A stretch of DNA of 64,000 bases from assembly GCA_947034895.1 (NCBI GenBank), contig OX344764.1, forward strand, positions 68,863,348 through 68,927,347, given 5' to 3'. The position numbers and the translations under genes are program-made. The notes beneath the pieces are model-generated. The model saw nothing but the letters and a program-made list of their open reading frames with translations, was not told the origin of the DNA and ran no database searches. Below, in pieces: positions 1-11,900 of this stretch (position 1 is its first letter; each line of letters begins with the position of its first letter). Source of the DNA: Rhytidiadelphus loreus (Eukaryota > Streptophyta > Bryopsida > Hypnales > Hylocomiaceae).

Positions 1-696
1 ATGGCCGCAAAATATGATGTAGCTTGGATACCACCTGACGAGAAACCCACGAATTGGAATAACTATGTTGATGCTCTTCGTACACGTCATTTCTACAAGG
101 AAAACTCATCAGAACTAAATCCCTCAGGTCTTCATCACATAACTGAAATATGAATTAGGGTACCACAGTAGTACCTGAATTTTCCGTGACTCAAGCACGT
201 CTTCTCTATCAGAGCCTGCTTTTCCAGCAATATCGAACCTGGAAGCAAAGTACTTCTGTTATTCGGAAGAAAAAAACTTCAGTTCATTCATGTAAAGGTA
301 AAGAGCGAACAATTATACGTTAGTATTTCGACCAAGTACGAAGACTGGTGATGTGCTCAATGAACTGTCTTCGTCATACTAGAGGTACCCAGATAATGCT
401 TACCAGGATTGGAATTCCTGAAGTGAGGTGAAAATATTGGGAAGAATGAAGTTTAACAGAGACCATAATTCTGGCAGGTTATTCTGGAGTGGTGTCCCGG
501 TCAAAAGCAGAAGGTTTTCTGCTGACAATTGCTTGAGTTCCCTCAGTAACTTGCAATTAGAGTTCTTGAGCCTGTGACCCTGTGATGTGAGAAAAAAAAT
601 AACTCAGTAGAATCACAAAGGGTAGTGCGAGATCAACACAAAAGCAAGGAAAAGGTCCTAATGTCAAGTTCACCTTCATTAAAAAGACCCTCTTAC
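1..696 (-). other. Intron of the DDM1-like gene, with a small opposite-strand ORF at the edge
   Basis: The next DDM1 exon (motif II continuation, expected GHRLKN) is not found on the minus strand of 1-696, so this is at least 696 bp of intron. On the plus strand 1-153 is open from an ATG at base 1 (starts MAAKYDVAWIPPDEK, 50 codons, stop TGA). I do not recognise it. It could be the remnant of an inserted element or a chance ORF. Confidence 0.5.
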
Positions 697-3235
697 CTCA
701 TCCACAATAATGTACTTCCACTTGTATTTGGCCAAAAACCTTCGATCGTTCATGGCTACCTCAAAAGAAGTGATAATCACCGGAAAAGACTCTTTCGGTA
801 CACCGAGAGGCATGTACTGCCTTCTCAGCTGCTCACGACCAGGCCTCCCATCCGATGAATGGTAAAGCAAACAATTCATTGTTGGCACAAATCTGCAGTC
901 AAATTTTATCAAGGGTCAATGAAAAACTTTGACGATCGTCAGAAGGAAAAGTCGATAGAATCCTGCAGGTGTACTTGCAGTATACATACTTTACGCTGCT
1001 GATACAAAAGCTACTCCCTACAGATACAAAAATTAAGATTTGTACCCATAACATTGCAAGCAACAAAATATCGTTACAATGCGTGACTATGAGAAAAAAC
1101 GGCCACCTTTTGATTTCGTTGATCCAATTGGAGAGAGTCGACAGTGGCGCCACAATCAAAAATGGACCATGCATCTTGTTGCCTTTCAAGTGAGAAAGCA
1201 GGCCAATCGTCTGCACGGTTTTCCCCAAACCCATCTGATCAGCCAGAATCCCATTAAGGCCATTCTGCCAGAGCGATATCATCCACTTGATACCCTTCAA
1301 TTGATACCCTTTGAGCCTCCCTCCAGTCAGGAGTGGGCAGATTTCTTGCTGCTCATTCCAATTCCGTTCTTCCTCTGTCATTAACTTCGTCTCTTCTAAC
1401 ACCGTCTCTTCTTCAGCCTCAGCCTCAGCCTCGGCTGCTTCTACTTTGGCGATCTGGGCATCCATGGCCTCCTTTGCTTCCTTTACCTTCTTAGCCTGTC
1501 GACACCATCGACAAATAGCACCTCATTTTCCGAGGAAGGTCTCAAACACCATTCGAAACAGAGACTGGTAGAAATCACGTCATTTGCGACTTGTCCAGTG
1601 CATAAAATTGTCAATTTCACAGTTCTGATTCGTTCAGCATAATTCCAGACAAGTTTCAAAATCCCTTAATTTCTGCAGATTCCGTCCCCGACACCAACCT
1701 CTGCAACCAACAGAAACTTATCTATTCCGACACTCGGTTGGCCATCAAATGCTCTTCATTCAACTATCAAATTGGGAGTAGGCACGACTTGGCTATACGA
1801 CCTTGAACGGAAAAGGAATTCTCTACTTTTCAGTGGTCTATGACCTACCTCTTTGAATTTGAATAAGAAATTCAAACAGTGTTAAATATTTGATCTCAAC
1901 AGAATTTGACTCTGGTAACCAAAATGATCTCTCCACTGCTCTATAGTGATCCCCCAAAAATCACTCCTACATGTGTTTAAATCGCACGTAGCATCCTCTA
2001 CCCCACCTACTCGTCTTCACACCAAAAATACAGTGCATTGTATTACCTTGCCAGCAGCTCCACGAACTACTGGTTTCTTTTTAGTATCTTGAACATCAGA
2101 CTTGCCGTCTCGCTTCTCAGTGCTCTTTTCACCAGGACCCTGAAACACAAGCGGGTCACATCTTCCGTCAAAAGACTGCTAAATGCAATAAAAATGTTCT
2201 GCCCAAAAGCCTCTTCAGCACAACGTATTTTCACTCCAGAAATGAACTCTTTAGGTGCAAAAGAGTGATTGAAGGCCGACCAAAGCGATGTCGTCCATTC
2301 GTTCAAGAAGAAACTGAGAGTAAATCTTCGTTTGGTTGAGGAGCTGGTCGAGCTTGGTGAAAGAAGATTCATCCATAGTGGGCGCTGCTTTCAAGAGAGC
2401 TTCGGCCTCTTCAGCTTCTTTTTTAGCTCTCTCGTCGGCCAGACGCTGCTCTTCCTCCAACATTTGCTCTGTGATGGTACCCATGACCACCGTCTGCTGC
2501 GTGACAGTATCGATCACCACCGTTGCATCATCACTGGCCACTGATGCTCCCTGAAGTTATTCAACGCCAAAAAAATCAGTCCCCTGTATGCGTACATGCT
2601 CTACGACGCTTTAACTTGAAATTTCCATACAATACACTCAAGTCTCCCTCTTATGAACTTCTTTCAAATGAGATGCATGCAATCATACCAAACTATCATT
2701 GACTGTAGCACACATGTAAACAAAGCCATAGTTTATATATTGTGAGTCAGATTTAAGAGTTTAGAGTGGGCACAACCTCGTCGGAGAGCACTGAAGTGGG
2801 GGACTCCGCATGAGCTTTGCTATTCCCATTCGCAACAATAACAACATCCTCCTCGTTCTGAAACAAAAGAAATTGTTAAAGGATGATCTCAAGGTCTAAA
2901 GTGCTTGAGAAAACTTCAGATGATCCGCGTTTGCCGAACTCGCCGTTAGCAAACTCAAATTACCATAACTTGGTTTCAACTCCATTATAAATGAATGCAA
3001 ACCGTTCTTGGAAATTTCAAACCCTGAAATACCAAAAGACATGGTCACTCACTTTGATCACAATGGAAGCAGCAACTGCTGCCTCTTCTTTCACAGTGGA
3101 AGCGGCAGCTGTTGCCTCTCCTTTCACCTCGACTTTCACCTCCACTTTCACCTCTTCGGCAATCGCATTCTTTCGAGGTCTACCTCTCTTTTTCAGTTGC
3201 TCAGTGCTACCATCAGCCTTCCGTTTGAACACCAT
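697..3235 (-). CDS. DDM1: DDM1/LSH-type SNF2 chromatin remodeling ATPase, 5' exons (partial)
   Basis: SNF2-family nucleosome remodeler that in plants allows DNA methyltransferases to reach H1-containing heterochromatin and silences transposons. Six coding exons are readable: 3053-3235, 2777-2857, 2281-2550, 2047-2139, 1107-1495 and 697-892, totalling 404 codons with consistent phases. Residues 15-22 (KKRGRPRK) look like an AT-hook. A segment SPTSVL matches the DDM1 N-terminus, and [11 protein letters not shown] followed by FLLERMDDI is the DDM1 N-terminal helix. Exon 5 carries [17 protein letters not shown] and helicase motif I DQMGLGKT (residues 295-302). Exon 6 ends in the DE of motif II (residues 403-404) at a GTAAGA donor. 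The rest of the ATPase and the helicase C lobe lie beyond the left edge. The donor after exon 3 (GTCGGC) is weak. Start ATG at 3235 is the first in-frame ATG with a basic start (MVFKRK). Identification is firm; functional state of the gene is inferred. Confidence 0.93.
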
Positions 3236-4660
3236 TGTCCTTTGCTTGAACAACGACCCCAAAAAATAAAAAGTAAAAATATTCAAAAGAAGCGACCAAG
3301 CACAAGCTCACTCGTCTTTCTCAACATTCACTCGCCATAGCTCCATATCCACCCTGAAACACACACGGGCAAAATCGGACCATCATCAACAAAATAGGTC
3401 ATACATAAGATACATATCCAGAGTTTTCCTCAACACGAAAATCCGTCGACATCAACACCCTAAAATCACTCAGTAGTTCATACCGATAACACCGCTGACC
3501 TATCCCCAAGAGAAATCCAACCCCTAACCAAGACGAAAGCGTAACCTCGAATTATATAATTATTTCTCCAGAATTCCATGCAAACCAAACCCTGAGTAAC
3601 AACATCTCCACGAACTCACTCTCTTTCAAAAGAATCTTAAAAGAACAAAACACGATCAGTCCTCACACATCAGTGATGTAAATGCTACACACAAAAAGTA
3701 AAACCTAGACGAGAGAGTAAACAATAAACTACATTTTTTCAAGAATGTTGACAAACCAAACCCCGAGTTGCAAGCAACCCCAAGCGGCGATGATGAATTC
3801 CTGTCACTCGCCTCAAAAAGTTTTCGAAATGCACACAACATGTGTTGTGCGTGGTATATTGAAATGGAAATAACGAATAGATTGAGCTTCAGTAGTGGAA
3901 AATGAAGGTGTGGGTCTTCTGCGATGGCGGCAATGCAATGCGGTTGCGCAGATGAGATCGCTCGCAGAGGAATGGCGCGCTCTGTGAGATCTGCAATTGC
4001 ATTCGCCACCCACGTCGTTCGGAAAGAGGAGAGAGAGGAGGTGGGAGCCAGCGCGGGAAAAGTTTCGGCAGTGGGATTGGGAGATGCGGTAATGAAGTGA
4101 GGTGGCGCTTTGGTTTGGCCGAGGTGGCGCGGTGTTCGAGTTGAGGTGGCGGGGCGGTGCTAACGGTCGTAAATAGGGTTGGACGAGGGGTCCTGGTGCG
4201 CCGCCTTTTGCTTTTAGAGAGGGGCTTTCTTTAGTGGTTTTCCTCGCTGTTCTGGCCTGGCCTTGACAGGGATTTCAGAATGATTGTAAATAGCCTTCAT
4301 TAAATGGGCTGATTGTGAGTGCAAGTACTTGGGGTTTAACAATTGACTTTTACACTGCAGGTGGTAAAATATAAATTAAAAAACTTATGGGAGATTTAAG
4401 AAAAAGATTCTAAACGCCTTTCGATGATGGTTAAATAAACCTAATAAGCAATCGAGCAAGGTTTTTAGTATGAAATTGCCTAATTTTTTTTGTTGGATCT
4501 TGTTGGAAGTCAAAAGAGTATTTTAGATTCTCTTCTTATGCACTTTTGGGATATCCTATGAATAAACTATGAATATTCAAATTATGAAAAATATTTGTAT
4601 CAATAGGCAACCCAAAGTTCTAAAGATTAGAGGTAATACAAGTTAGGTAAAAATTTGTAT
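3236..4660 (-). promoter_or_regulatory. Upstream region and likely 5' UTR intron of the DDM1-like gene
   Basis: No coding signal. On the minus strand an acceptor-like TGTGTTTCAG ends near 3353, 118 bp upstream of the ATG, suggesting a 5' UTR intron. Between about 3960 and 4260 the sequence is clearly more GC-rich than the rest and contains GA-rich stretches, as expected for a promoter and first noncoding exon. From about 4260 leftover sequence is ordinary AT-rich intergenic DNA. No TATA box can be assigned with confidence. Confidence 0.4.
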
Positions 4661-5303
4661 GATTGATTTCAAAAGGGATCACAATTAGGTGTTGTTATCA
4701 TATGTAGGTCTTTAAGGCATTCTCAGTTCAAATACATTTAACTGACCTTACACTAATGTATATAGATAGTGTTTAATGGAATGCACGTAAGTGTGCTATG
4801 CGATATGATGGCTAATGCAACTCAATCTAGAGTTGCAATCCAAAATGGTATTTTTGTTGAATCAAATGATCCTGACACTTGAAGACAAACTAGTTTAGAA
4901 GTTCTTTCCTTTCATAACTAATGTGATGCAATGGATGCCATGTGTCAAATAAAGAAGTAATGAGTGCTCTAGACTTTTGGAGGATTGATTTCACAAAGGA
5001 ATCACAACTAGATATTGTTATCATAGATAAGGTCTTTAAGGCATTCTCAATTCTAACACATTTGATTGCCTTTGCACCAACGTGTATAGATAGTTTTTGA
5101 TGGACTGTAGGTGAGTGTGCGATATGATGGCTAGTGCAACTCAATCTAGAGTTGCAATCTAAAACAATACTTTTATTGAATCAAATGATCATGACACTTG
5201 AAGACAAACTAGTTTAAGAGTTCTTTCTTTTCATAGCTAATGTGATACAATGGGGGCCATGTGTCATACAAAGACGTAATGAATATTTTAGACTTTTGGA
5301 AGG
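4661..5303. repeat. Two-copy tandem repeat, unit about 320 bp
   Basis: GATTGATTTC starts at 4661 and again at 4983. The block containing GCGATATGATGGCTA and GCAACTCAATCTAGAGTTGC (itself containing the palindrome TCTAGA) recurs about 315-320 bp apart, as do GAAGACAAACTAGTTTA and AGACTTTTGG (4971 and 5290). Small indels and substitutions separate the copies, so the duplication is not recent. No gene is seen inside; the short minus-strand ORFs at 4890-5144 and 5214-5432 are simply the same stretch of the two copies. Confidence 0.85.
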
Positions 5304-7364
5304 CTCGTAAAGTACTTTAGATTTTTGACATCTAAAGGCATGTGGATAATCAATCCTAAAGGTGACGTTGCAAATGGAGCACATGTTGGATTGGCATTTG
5401 CCCTCGTGCAAAGGACCAATTGTGACTTTCACCTTGCCAAGCCTATGTAGAGTCTAATTGAAGATACTCTTAATTTGTGCAATAAGAAGTCACTTCTTTG
5501 TACTTATAGAACATTCCAAAACATGTGAAAATTTATTTTTGTGAAGAAATCATAAATAGCATACATGTAAAGAGTTTATTTATTACAATGTTAAAAAGAC
5601 TAAATAATAGAAAAGGTGGTGGAAGAATCAATGCCTAAGAGAAAACGAAGAATTAATAGGAGCAAAAAAAAGTATTTTATTTATTAAATGTAGAAGAATT
5701 TTCCTACAAGACATGAAATGTTTTTATTTATTTAGGCCTTCATCCAAAGAGTTCTTATTCTAGAATGTATTGGAATTTTGATTCAATTTGTTATTTTTGG
5801 AAATCACAACAATGTATGATTTCATGTTGTTAACTTGAAGGCCAAAGGGTGTTTAGGAGGAGGAAAAGTCCAAAATTTCCGATTTTTGGTGCATTGTTCA
5901 AAATTTATTTTTTTATTTATTTTTTAATTCTAACCATTAAAAAGTGTATTAAAAAGAAGTCAATGCATGGAAAAAATGCCCTCTTGGAGTAAAAAAATTT
6001 GTTCTACACAAAAATGATTAATTTGGTCATTCATAAATATATGATTTTAAATTTTCTCATGAAAATTTTATGAAGCAAAGATGGAGTTTAGCTTACTCTA
6101 AATTACCTTGCAATGCAAAGAGGTTAAATAAGTGAATTGGCAATACACTAGTATTATTTTGATGATTTCTTATGCAATGAGAATTTTTTTATTTGAAATC
6201 CAAATAGTGATAGGCTAGAAACAAACATTTTGAATATGTGGAAAAAAATTCAAGAACTTTGCCTCTATAGACTACAAGATAGTAGGACTTGAAGTTAGAA
6301 GAAAATGTTTTTTCTTAAAACTATCCCAACATAGCTAACCAAGTTTGACTCCTTTTAGAATGTGATTTGAGAATTAAAATTTGTTTCTTTAAGGACAATT
6401 GTATGCCATATTTTATAAGTTAATGAGTTCTGATTTGGGCACCGGATCAAAAAAAAATGATAATCTCACTAAAGGGTACATATTTATAGCTTGAGTCAAA
6501 ATTTTGTAAACATCTGACCAAAATTGACTTCGTAGGAATCTACTTCGATTTTCAATTGTCCATTTGATAGAAAATGTCCTTAGGGGTTAAATCATACAAT
6601 TGTCTTTTAACTAAATTGAGTTTTTGGTCCCACTTTTGCACCTCTAAGCTACAAAGAAGGATAAAGAGTTTTTATGCACCTCAAATGATGACCCTTTTTT
6701 GCAAAGGAGGGATCCATAATTCAATTTAGAAAGGAGATGATTCATTGTGATTAGAATGCATGCAATTATAGAGGCTCAAAGTTATATGAGTGGGACCAAT
6801 ATATGCATATAGGAAAAAGAAATATAGAGTAATCACATGTTGTTGTCATGCCCCAAAAGATAACAAGTTCAGACTAATTGCAATTTAGAATAGGAATTGA
6901 ACAAGGGACCAAATGGAGGGTGACTTTTCATGATTCATAGGATACTACAATGTTTTACCCCTTAAAGACTAGACCTTAAAATATTGAACTATGAATAAAT
7001 ACAAATATTTATCGTTCAAATATAAACTTGATTTTCCATCCACTTAAATAAATATTTGAAGATTCTGCTAGCTACCTAATATTTTCTCGTTTAGACTTTT
7101 AAAACAATGGTCAACAATTGTGGTTTAAATTACATAAGCATATTTTATTTCAAATATATAAAATAATAGTAACTAATATTTCATTGTAGGCTATAAGTGT
7201 AGCCTATAGTATATACCATCATGGTGCAAATCAATATTTTATATTATTCTATGATTTGAAAAGCAATATATTCAATCTTGAGGATTGTTGAGTAGGAACT
7301 AGACTTGACAGCTAAATTTCATTTGCAAGAATTAAATTCAAAAAACATTTAACTCATAAACCCC

Positions 7365-7560
7365 ATCGGAGATATTTTCTGTCCGATGAATGACGGAGAA
7401 TCCTTTTGTGTAGGACAAAAGTGCAACTATTCATCCTCAAAAATTTGTTGTGAAAGGGAGGTCTTCTACAATACTTTGACTTCCAATGAGTGCTTTTGCA
7501 TTTTTCAAAGCCAATGATTTCTACGGTATCCAAAGGAATAATTTCCACGGTTACTAGTAG
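7365..7560 (+). repeat. Dispersed repeat family D, copy 1
   Basis: Shares an ordered series of blocks with about 31486-31690: a GAATGAC-type start, ACTATTCATCCT, GGAAAGGAG or GAAAGGGAGG, TCTTCTA, TGACTTCCAATGA, CCAATGATT and ACGGTATC. A third, inverted copy lies near 8995-9135. No coding capacity is evident, and I do not recognise the family. Confidence 0.65.
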
Positions 7561-8994
7561 AAATTGTCAAAATACATTGTCTAAAAGGTGATATGTGGAT
7601 TAGGCATTTCTTCTACAAAAAAATCAATAAAACCTCAATGAAGGAATTTTCCAAAAAATTTGCTACAAATGTATTGAAACAATTTCCTTCCAATTAATGT
7701 TAATATATTTTTTCAAATCCACACAACTTTAGGAAGCCATCCATTGACCTCAAATTGATTGTCATATAGTTACAAGGTAATTATATTATTTGGGTACTCA
7801 ATGATTAATTTATGAGTTTTAAAAACTAATAATAGGAAAGATCTAATCACAAACATAGGCTAGTAATATTGTTTAGTACATTTTGTGTAGACTATAGTAT
7901 TTCAAAACCAAAAAAATGATAGGAGAGTGATTTTTTTAAAAGTGCAATAGATGATACTTTGATTGGTCATACTTTCTAGACTTGCTTTGAGTATCTAAGG
8001 TAAATGATCCAATTCATATTAGTATAATTAATAACTTCTCGGTCAAATTTTTATTTTGGCAAAGAATAGTACCGCTAGTTGAAATTAGGTCAATTTTGAA
8101 GCTCTTAATAGAGTGAAATGTGCATTTAAATTTTATTTTATTGAATTTGTTTTTAGTAAATTCTTGCATATCCATTAGACCATTTTAAGGTCATTGTTCA
8201 ATTAGAACAACAATTTAAGGTGAATTTTTTTTTTTAATGTTTTACTTTTTCTATATAGATTAGATTGGTTTGTCTTTATATTCATTTATTTGAAACTAGG
8301 ATTGCTATGGTTTCAATAAAATTTATAGAAAAAATAGAAAAAAGTGTTAAATATTTTACTAAAATTTACTAATCTTGTACTAAATCGTGTATTTGTTTTC
8401 ACAAATCAATTGAAACCTTGATTTTGATCATTCAAAGATTTTTCAATTTTTCAATAGAAATTGAAGTTTTGTTGAATTTTGAAGTCAAATCTACAGATAT
8501 TTAAAAAAGATTCTTTCTACTCTTGATGTATCATTGTTTCTATGGGAACAAACTTCATTAAAGATATGTAGCTTATATTTTGAAACACATTTGTGTTCTT
8601 TTCCAAATTCCTTAGGTATGTAGGGGTTAACTAGTTAAGTACATTGCATGAAAAGAAAAATGGTTTTCAATATATAGATCCAATTCCATTTTTCTATTTT
8701 TCTATTCTTCTTAGAACTTAACCCCTTCATGATCAAACAATATAAATTTTCAATCCATAAGTGATATTGTTGTGTTTACTTTTTCCATATGGTCTTTAAC
8801 ATGTATGGTTTGAATTTGTATGGTTATAATTTTTTTTAAATTGATAAAAGTTATCAAAATTCTAAATTTTTTGTTCAATTTAGAGCAAATTCCAAGAAGC
8901 TCAAAAAAAGCCTTGGGCATTTAGTCTAGGTCAACCCTTAAAGGACAAAGGGGTGACCTTGGAAATCATCCTTTTTCATTACCATGTGAATCAT

Positions 8995-9135
8995 GGGTTT
9001 TAGAAATAGCAAAAACACTTATTCGAAGTCAAACTATTATAGAAGACTTCCCCTTTTCATAACAGAATTTCAAGGATGAATAGTTACACTTGTGTCCTAC
9101 TACAAGGATTCCTTGTCATCCATCGGACCCCAAAT
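8995..9135 (-). repeat. Dispersed repeat family D, inverted partial copy
   Basis: Reads, on the minus strand, as the family D block series: GATGGATGACAAGGAATCC, then a CAAGTGTAACTATTCATCCT-like block, then a GAAGTCTTCTATAATAGTTTGACTTC-like block split over diverged positions. It ends before the ACGGTATC block. Only partial and diverged. Confidence 0.5.
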
Positions 9136-9323
9136 GTCCTCCTTGATGTTTAAGAGTTCATGTTGCCTTGTGTTTAGTACATGGGGATTCTTTTGAGGGT
9201 TAAGCAACATACGAGAAAACCGCTCTAGCAATAATTGCATGTATGTGGAAGCAAAGTGGGCAACCGACAACAAGAGAGAAGAAAAGGAGATCTAATTTTG
9301 GCGCAATGAACTCCATCAACAAT

Positions 9324-9718
9324 AGGGGTAGTCACACCTTCTTCACTTGGCACTTGGAGAATGGAGAATGAGAAGTTGGTGAGGGTTTGGAGGAGCCAAT
9401 GGGAAGCCGCGGTGGGTGAAGAAGGTGTGACTCCCCTAAAAGATGTGTTGAGAGTGGAGAATGAAAAAAAGTGGAGAATCCATTTACCTAAACGTAAGAT
9501 TAGACATAATTAAAGTTGGAGAGAAATAGGCAACAACAAAGGTAAAAGTGTAGAGCACAAAGGAATATTTTTAGTCAAATATATCTTCCACACTCCCAAT
9601 CTTTACCTCCAAAGGTGAAGACTAGGAGTGCGGAAGATATATCCAACTAAGTATATTCTACCACCATGAAACCAACTCCAATCTCTAAGTGCCAAGTGAA
9701 GAAGGTGTGACTACCCCT
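9324..9718. mobile_element. Foldback element with about 35-bp terminal inverted repeats
   Basis: AGGGGTAGTCACACCTTCTT at 9324 continues through CACTTGGCACTT, and the exact reverse complement closes the element at 9718 (AAGTGCCAAGTG then AAGAAGGTGTGACTACCCCT). A third partial copy of the arm (GAAGAAGGTGTGACTCCCC) lies inside at about 9417. The interior also has a hairpin at 9575-9655 pairing TATATCTTCC with GGAAGATATA. No clear target-site duplication is visible. It lies directly upstream of the dead Harbinger transposase, so it may be a remnant end of that element or an independent MITE. Confidence 0.75.
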
Positions 9719-10295
9719 GATGCATTTCCTGTTGCAGCATACCTGGCATCTCCGTCGTCCACAAAATCATTTGAAACTCCCCCTTCAAAATTTCCAGGAG
9801 GCTTGCAGGATTTGAAATCGGGTTGCGTCTTCTCCTTCTGTCCCTGGTTCCGAAGCTTTGCACCAATTTCGTGTGGTGGGAGAATTCCTGGGAGTATTTA
9901 GACAAATCCAGTCTTTCCTTTCCATGTTTTTTCGGGTTTTGGGGTAGTGTGAGCATTCCTTGCCTCTGGATCCCTTAGGGTCAGTTCGAATTGCGGTGAT
10001 AGCTCCCATTCAGGACCCGGTTGAAGTTGTGGCTTTTGTGACAACTCTGGTTGGCCTGCTCTTGAATGTGCAAGAGACACTGTGGGGGTCCATTTCATAG
10101 TTGGCCTTCAGTTAGAGCAAGAATGTCCCGATGCACTGGCTGCTACTGTCAAGTGTCCCAAAAGTTTGTACGAGTTAATTCTTGCTACTTCCGCCAGTCT
10201 TCACTATTTTCTCTTGTTCAATTCCCAGTTCCTGTCTTCGGGTACCAGCCGGTGAAGCCTTGCTCCATGGCTTGGTTCACCCGTTTTGTCGATCA
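9719..10295 (+). other. Region upstream of the Harbinger transposase remnant
   Basis: More balanced base composition than the surrounding DNA. Several 70-80 codon ORFs on both strands overlap each other and none shows a family signature. This is most likely decayed 5' sequence of the transposon. Nothing else is seen. Confidence 0.35.
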
Positions 10296-11900
10296 TAGAG
10301 CAATACGGTGATAGACAATGGGTCCAATATTTTAGACTGACCAAAGACGCAGTATTCAAGCTGTCCGAAATGCTCAGTCCTCACGTAAAGAAGCGAAATA
10401 TGAACTACTAACCGGCAGTGCCCGTAATTGTTGTACTTTGTTCGAATTGGCGCTAGGAGCAAGCTTGACCATATGCTCCAAGTTGTCTGCGGTAGGGGTC
10501 AGTACAGTCTCAGGAATGTTGTATATATGATGTAGTGAGGTCAATTAATCTCGTGCTTCGAGACGAGATTGCGTGGCCTACCGATCGTCACCTGATTGAA
10601 ACACAACGTGCCTTTCACTGCTTGTGTGGTCTTCCTGCAGTGATGGATGCCATTGATGGCACCCACATCCATATTGCAGAACCCGTTGTTTTAGTTCCGA
10701 AAGATTATTCTTCCTTCAAAACAAGCGGTTATTCATTGAACTGTCACTACAACAGAAAGTAGTGATTGCAACACAGTAGCAATTCATTTGCAATGGTTCT
10801 GCAATTGAATGATGTGTATTGGAACTTAGTCTAGATCTCAAAAAATAACTAATGCATTGCAAAAGCATTGCAAACTTGTTGTTGATGTAATTCTCAAGTC
10901 TTGGACACAGAATCCATGCTATTGTATTCTAAAATTGTTGCAAATTGCAAATGCAAAATCATGTAGAAACTATTGCAAAAATGTTGCAATAATCATTGCA
11001 AAGAAATACGTAATTACATATAATCAATACAATTCTTAGATTTGGGAGTCTCAAATCTAACTGAAATGTAGATTTCAAGTTTCAATCTCATCAGTTTGTA
11101 CATTTCAGAATTTTAGATCTAGACTCTTCCTAGATTTCAGGAGTTCAAAATGTTGGTAACACGTACATTTCATTTATAGTTTATTAAACTCACATACTAT
11201 AAAATTTCATAGATTTTGAACTACACTAAATCTTGAAATCTATGATTTCGTGAATAGAATTCACTATCTAGGTTGTTAACAGCTTACACATCTTATGTGT
11301 TCAACCTCATAGTACCCTTGACTATCAATATGGGACATTGCAAATGTCAGTGTAGCTGTACCATTGTAGTGCCAATGCCAAGACATTGCAAAACCATTGC
11401 AAAGTCATTAAAAAAAAATTGTGGGCATTGCAAAACCATTGCAGAAACTGTTGCAAACTATACACTCTCTTGTAGTGTGTCAAGTCGTTATAGACAGTAG
11501 CAAATGCTTTCTAGACCTATACCTTAGTATGCCTGGATCCACCAACTACGTGAGGGTGTTGCATCGTTCCACCCTGTATCAAATGGCGATGTTGGAGAAT
11601 TTATTCGATGACACACTCAGTGTTGACAGCTTTCCTCCTTACCTGGTAGGTGATATAAGTGACTACCTGTCGTTGCTATGGCTCATGACTCCTATTCAGG
11701 ACCACAGAAACCTGTCAATTCTGCAGTCATTTTACAACAGATAGAAAGCTTCGGCAAGGGAGGGATGTAGTAGTGAATGTCTTTTGGAATAATGAAGCAG
11801 TCTTGGCATGATTTGCTCAACAAAACGGAGTTGGATGTCAAGTAACTTGCCGACGTCATCTTGTGTTGCACAATTCTGCACAATCTCCTTCTTGGGCAAG
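10296..11900 (+). pseudogene. PIF/Harbinger (DDE_Tnp_4-type) transposase, broken by a CACTA insertion
   Basis: Harbinger transposases cut and paste elements with 3-bp TWA targets. Readable pieces in order: an N-terminal helical part QWVQYFRLTKDAVFKLSEM (about 10315-10370); a frame-shifted LALGASLTICSKLSAVGVST; WPTDRHLIETQRAF; the first catalytic Asp block GLPAVMDAIDGTHIHI (about 10630-10675); GYSLNC; then, after the inserted element, QVVIDSSKCFLDLYLSMPGS (11481 on), PPYLVGDISDY with LLWLMTP (second Asp), and a C-terminal CCTILHN. The third catalytic block, normally VVE, reads VVN, so the Glu is lost. Stops and frame changes occur before 10535, around 11745 and in the C-terminal part. The 733-bp insertion at 10745-11477 splits the frame between C and Q. 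Clearly dead. Confidence 0.88.
10742..11480. mobile_element. CACTA-type non-autonomous element with TGT target duplication
   Basis: Element 10745-11477 begins CACTACAACAGAAAGT and ends with the inverted ACTCTCTTGTAGTG. The next stretch also pairs: TTGCAATGGTTCTGCAAT near the left end and ATTGCAAAACCATTGCAG near the right. Short direct repeats of GCATTGCAAAACCATTGCAA lie near the right end, typical CACTA subterminal repeats. TGT flanks both sides (10742-10744 and 11478-11480), the 3-bp duplication expected of CACTA (En/Spm) elements. Deleting the element and one TGT rejoins the Harbinger transposase frame exactly (codon TGT then CAA). No transposase inside, so it moved by help from another copy. 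Confidence 0.92.

Larger units (their letters stand above)
5304..9323. other. AT-rich intergenic DNA with decayed repeats
   Basis: No supported gene. A TTAA-family right end (CTTAGGGGTTAA) sits at 6579-6590, with adjacent sequence like the right ends at 46.7 and 50.2 kb. A dispersed repeat copy lies at about 7365-7560. About 8700-8945 resembles the right half of the TTAA-type element at 37032-37686 (shared ATTCCAAGAAGCT then GCCTTGGGCATT). The rest is AT-rich and featureless by eye. Confidence 0.6.

Noticed and set aside
5304..9323. LTR retrotransposon
   Set aside because: No long direct terminal repeats, primer-binding site or reverse-transcriptase motifs were found here or elsewhere in the window.
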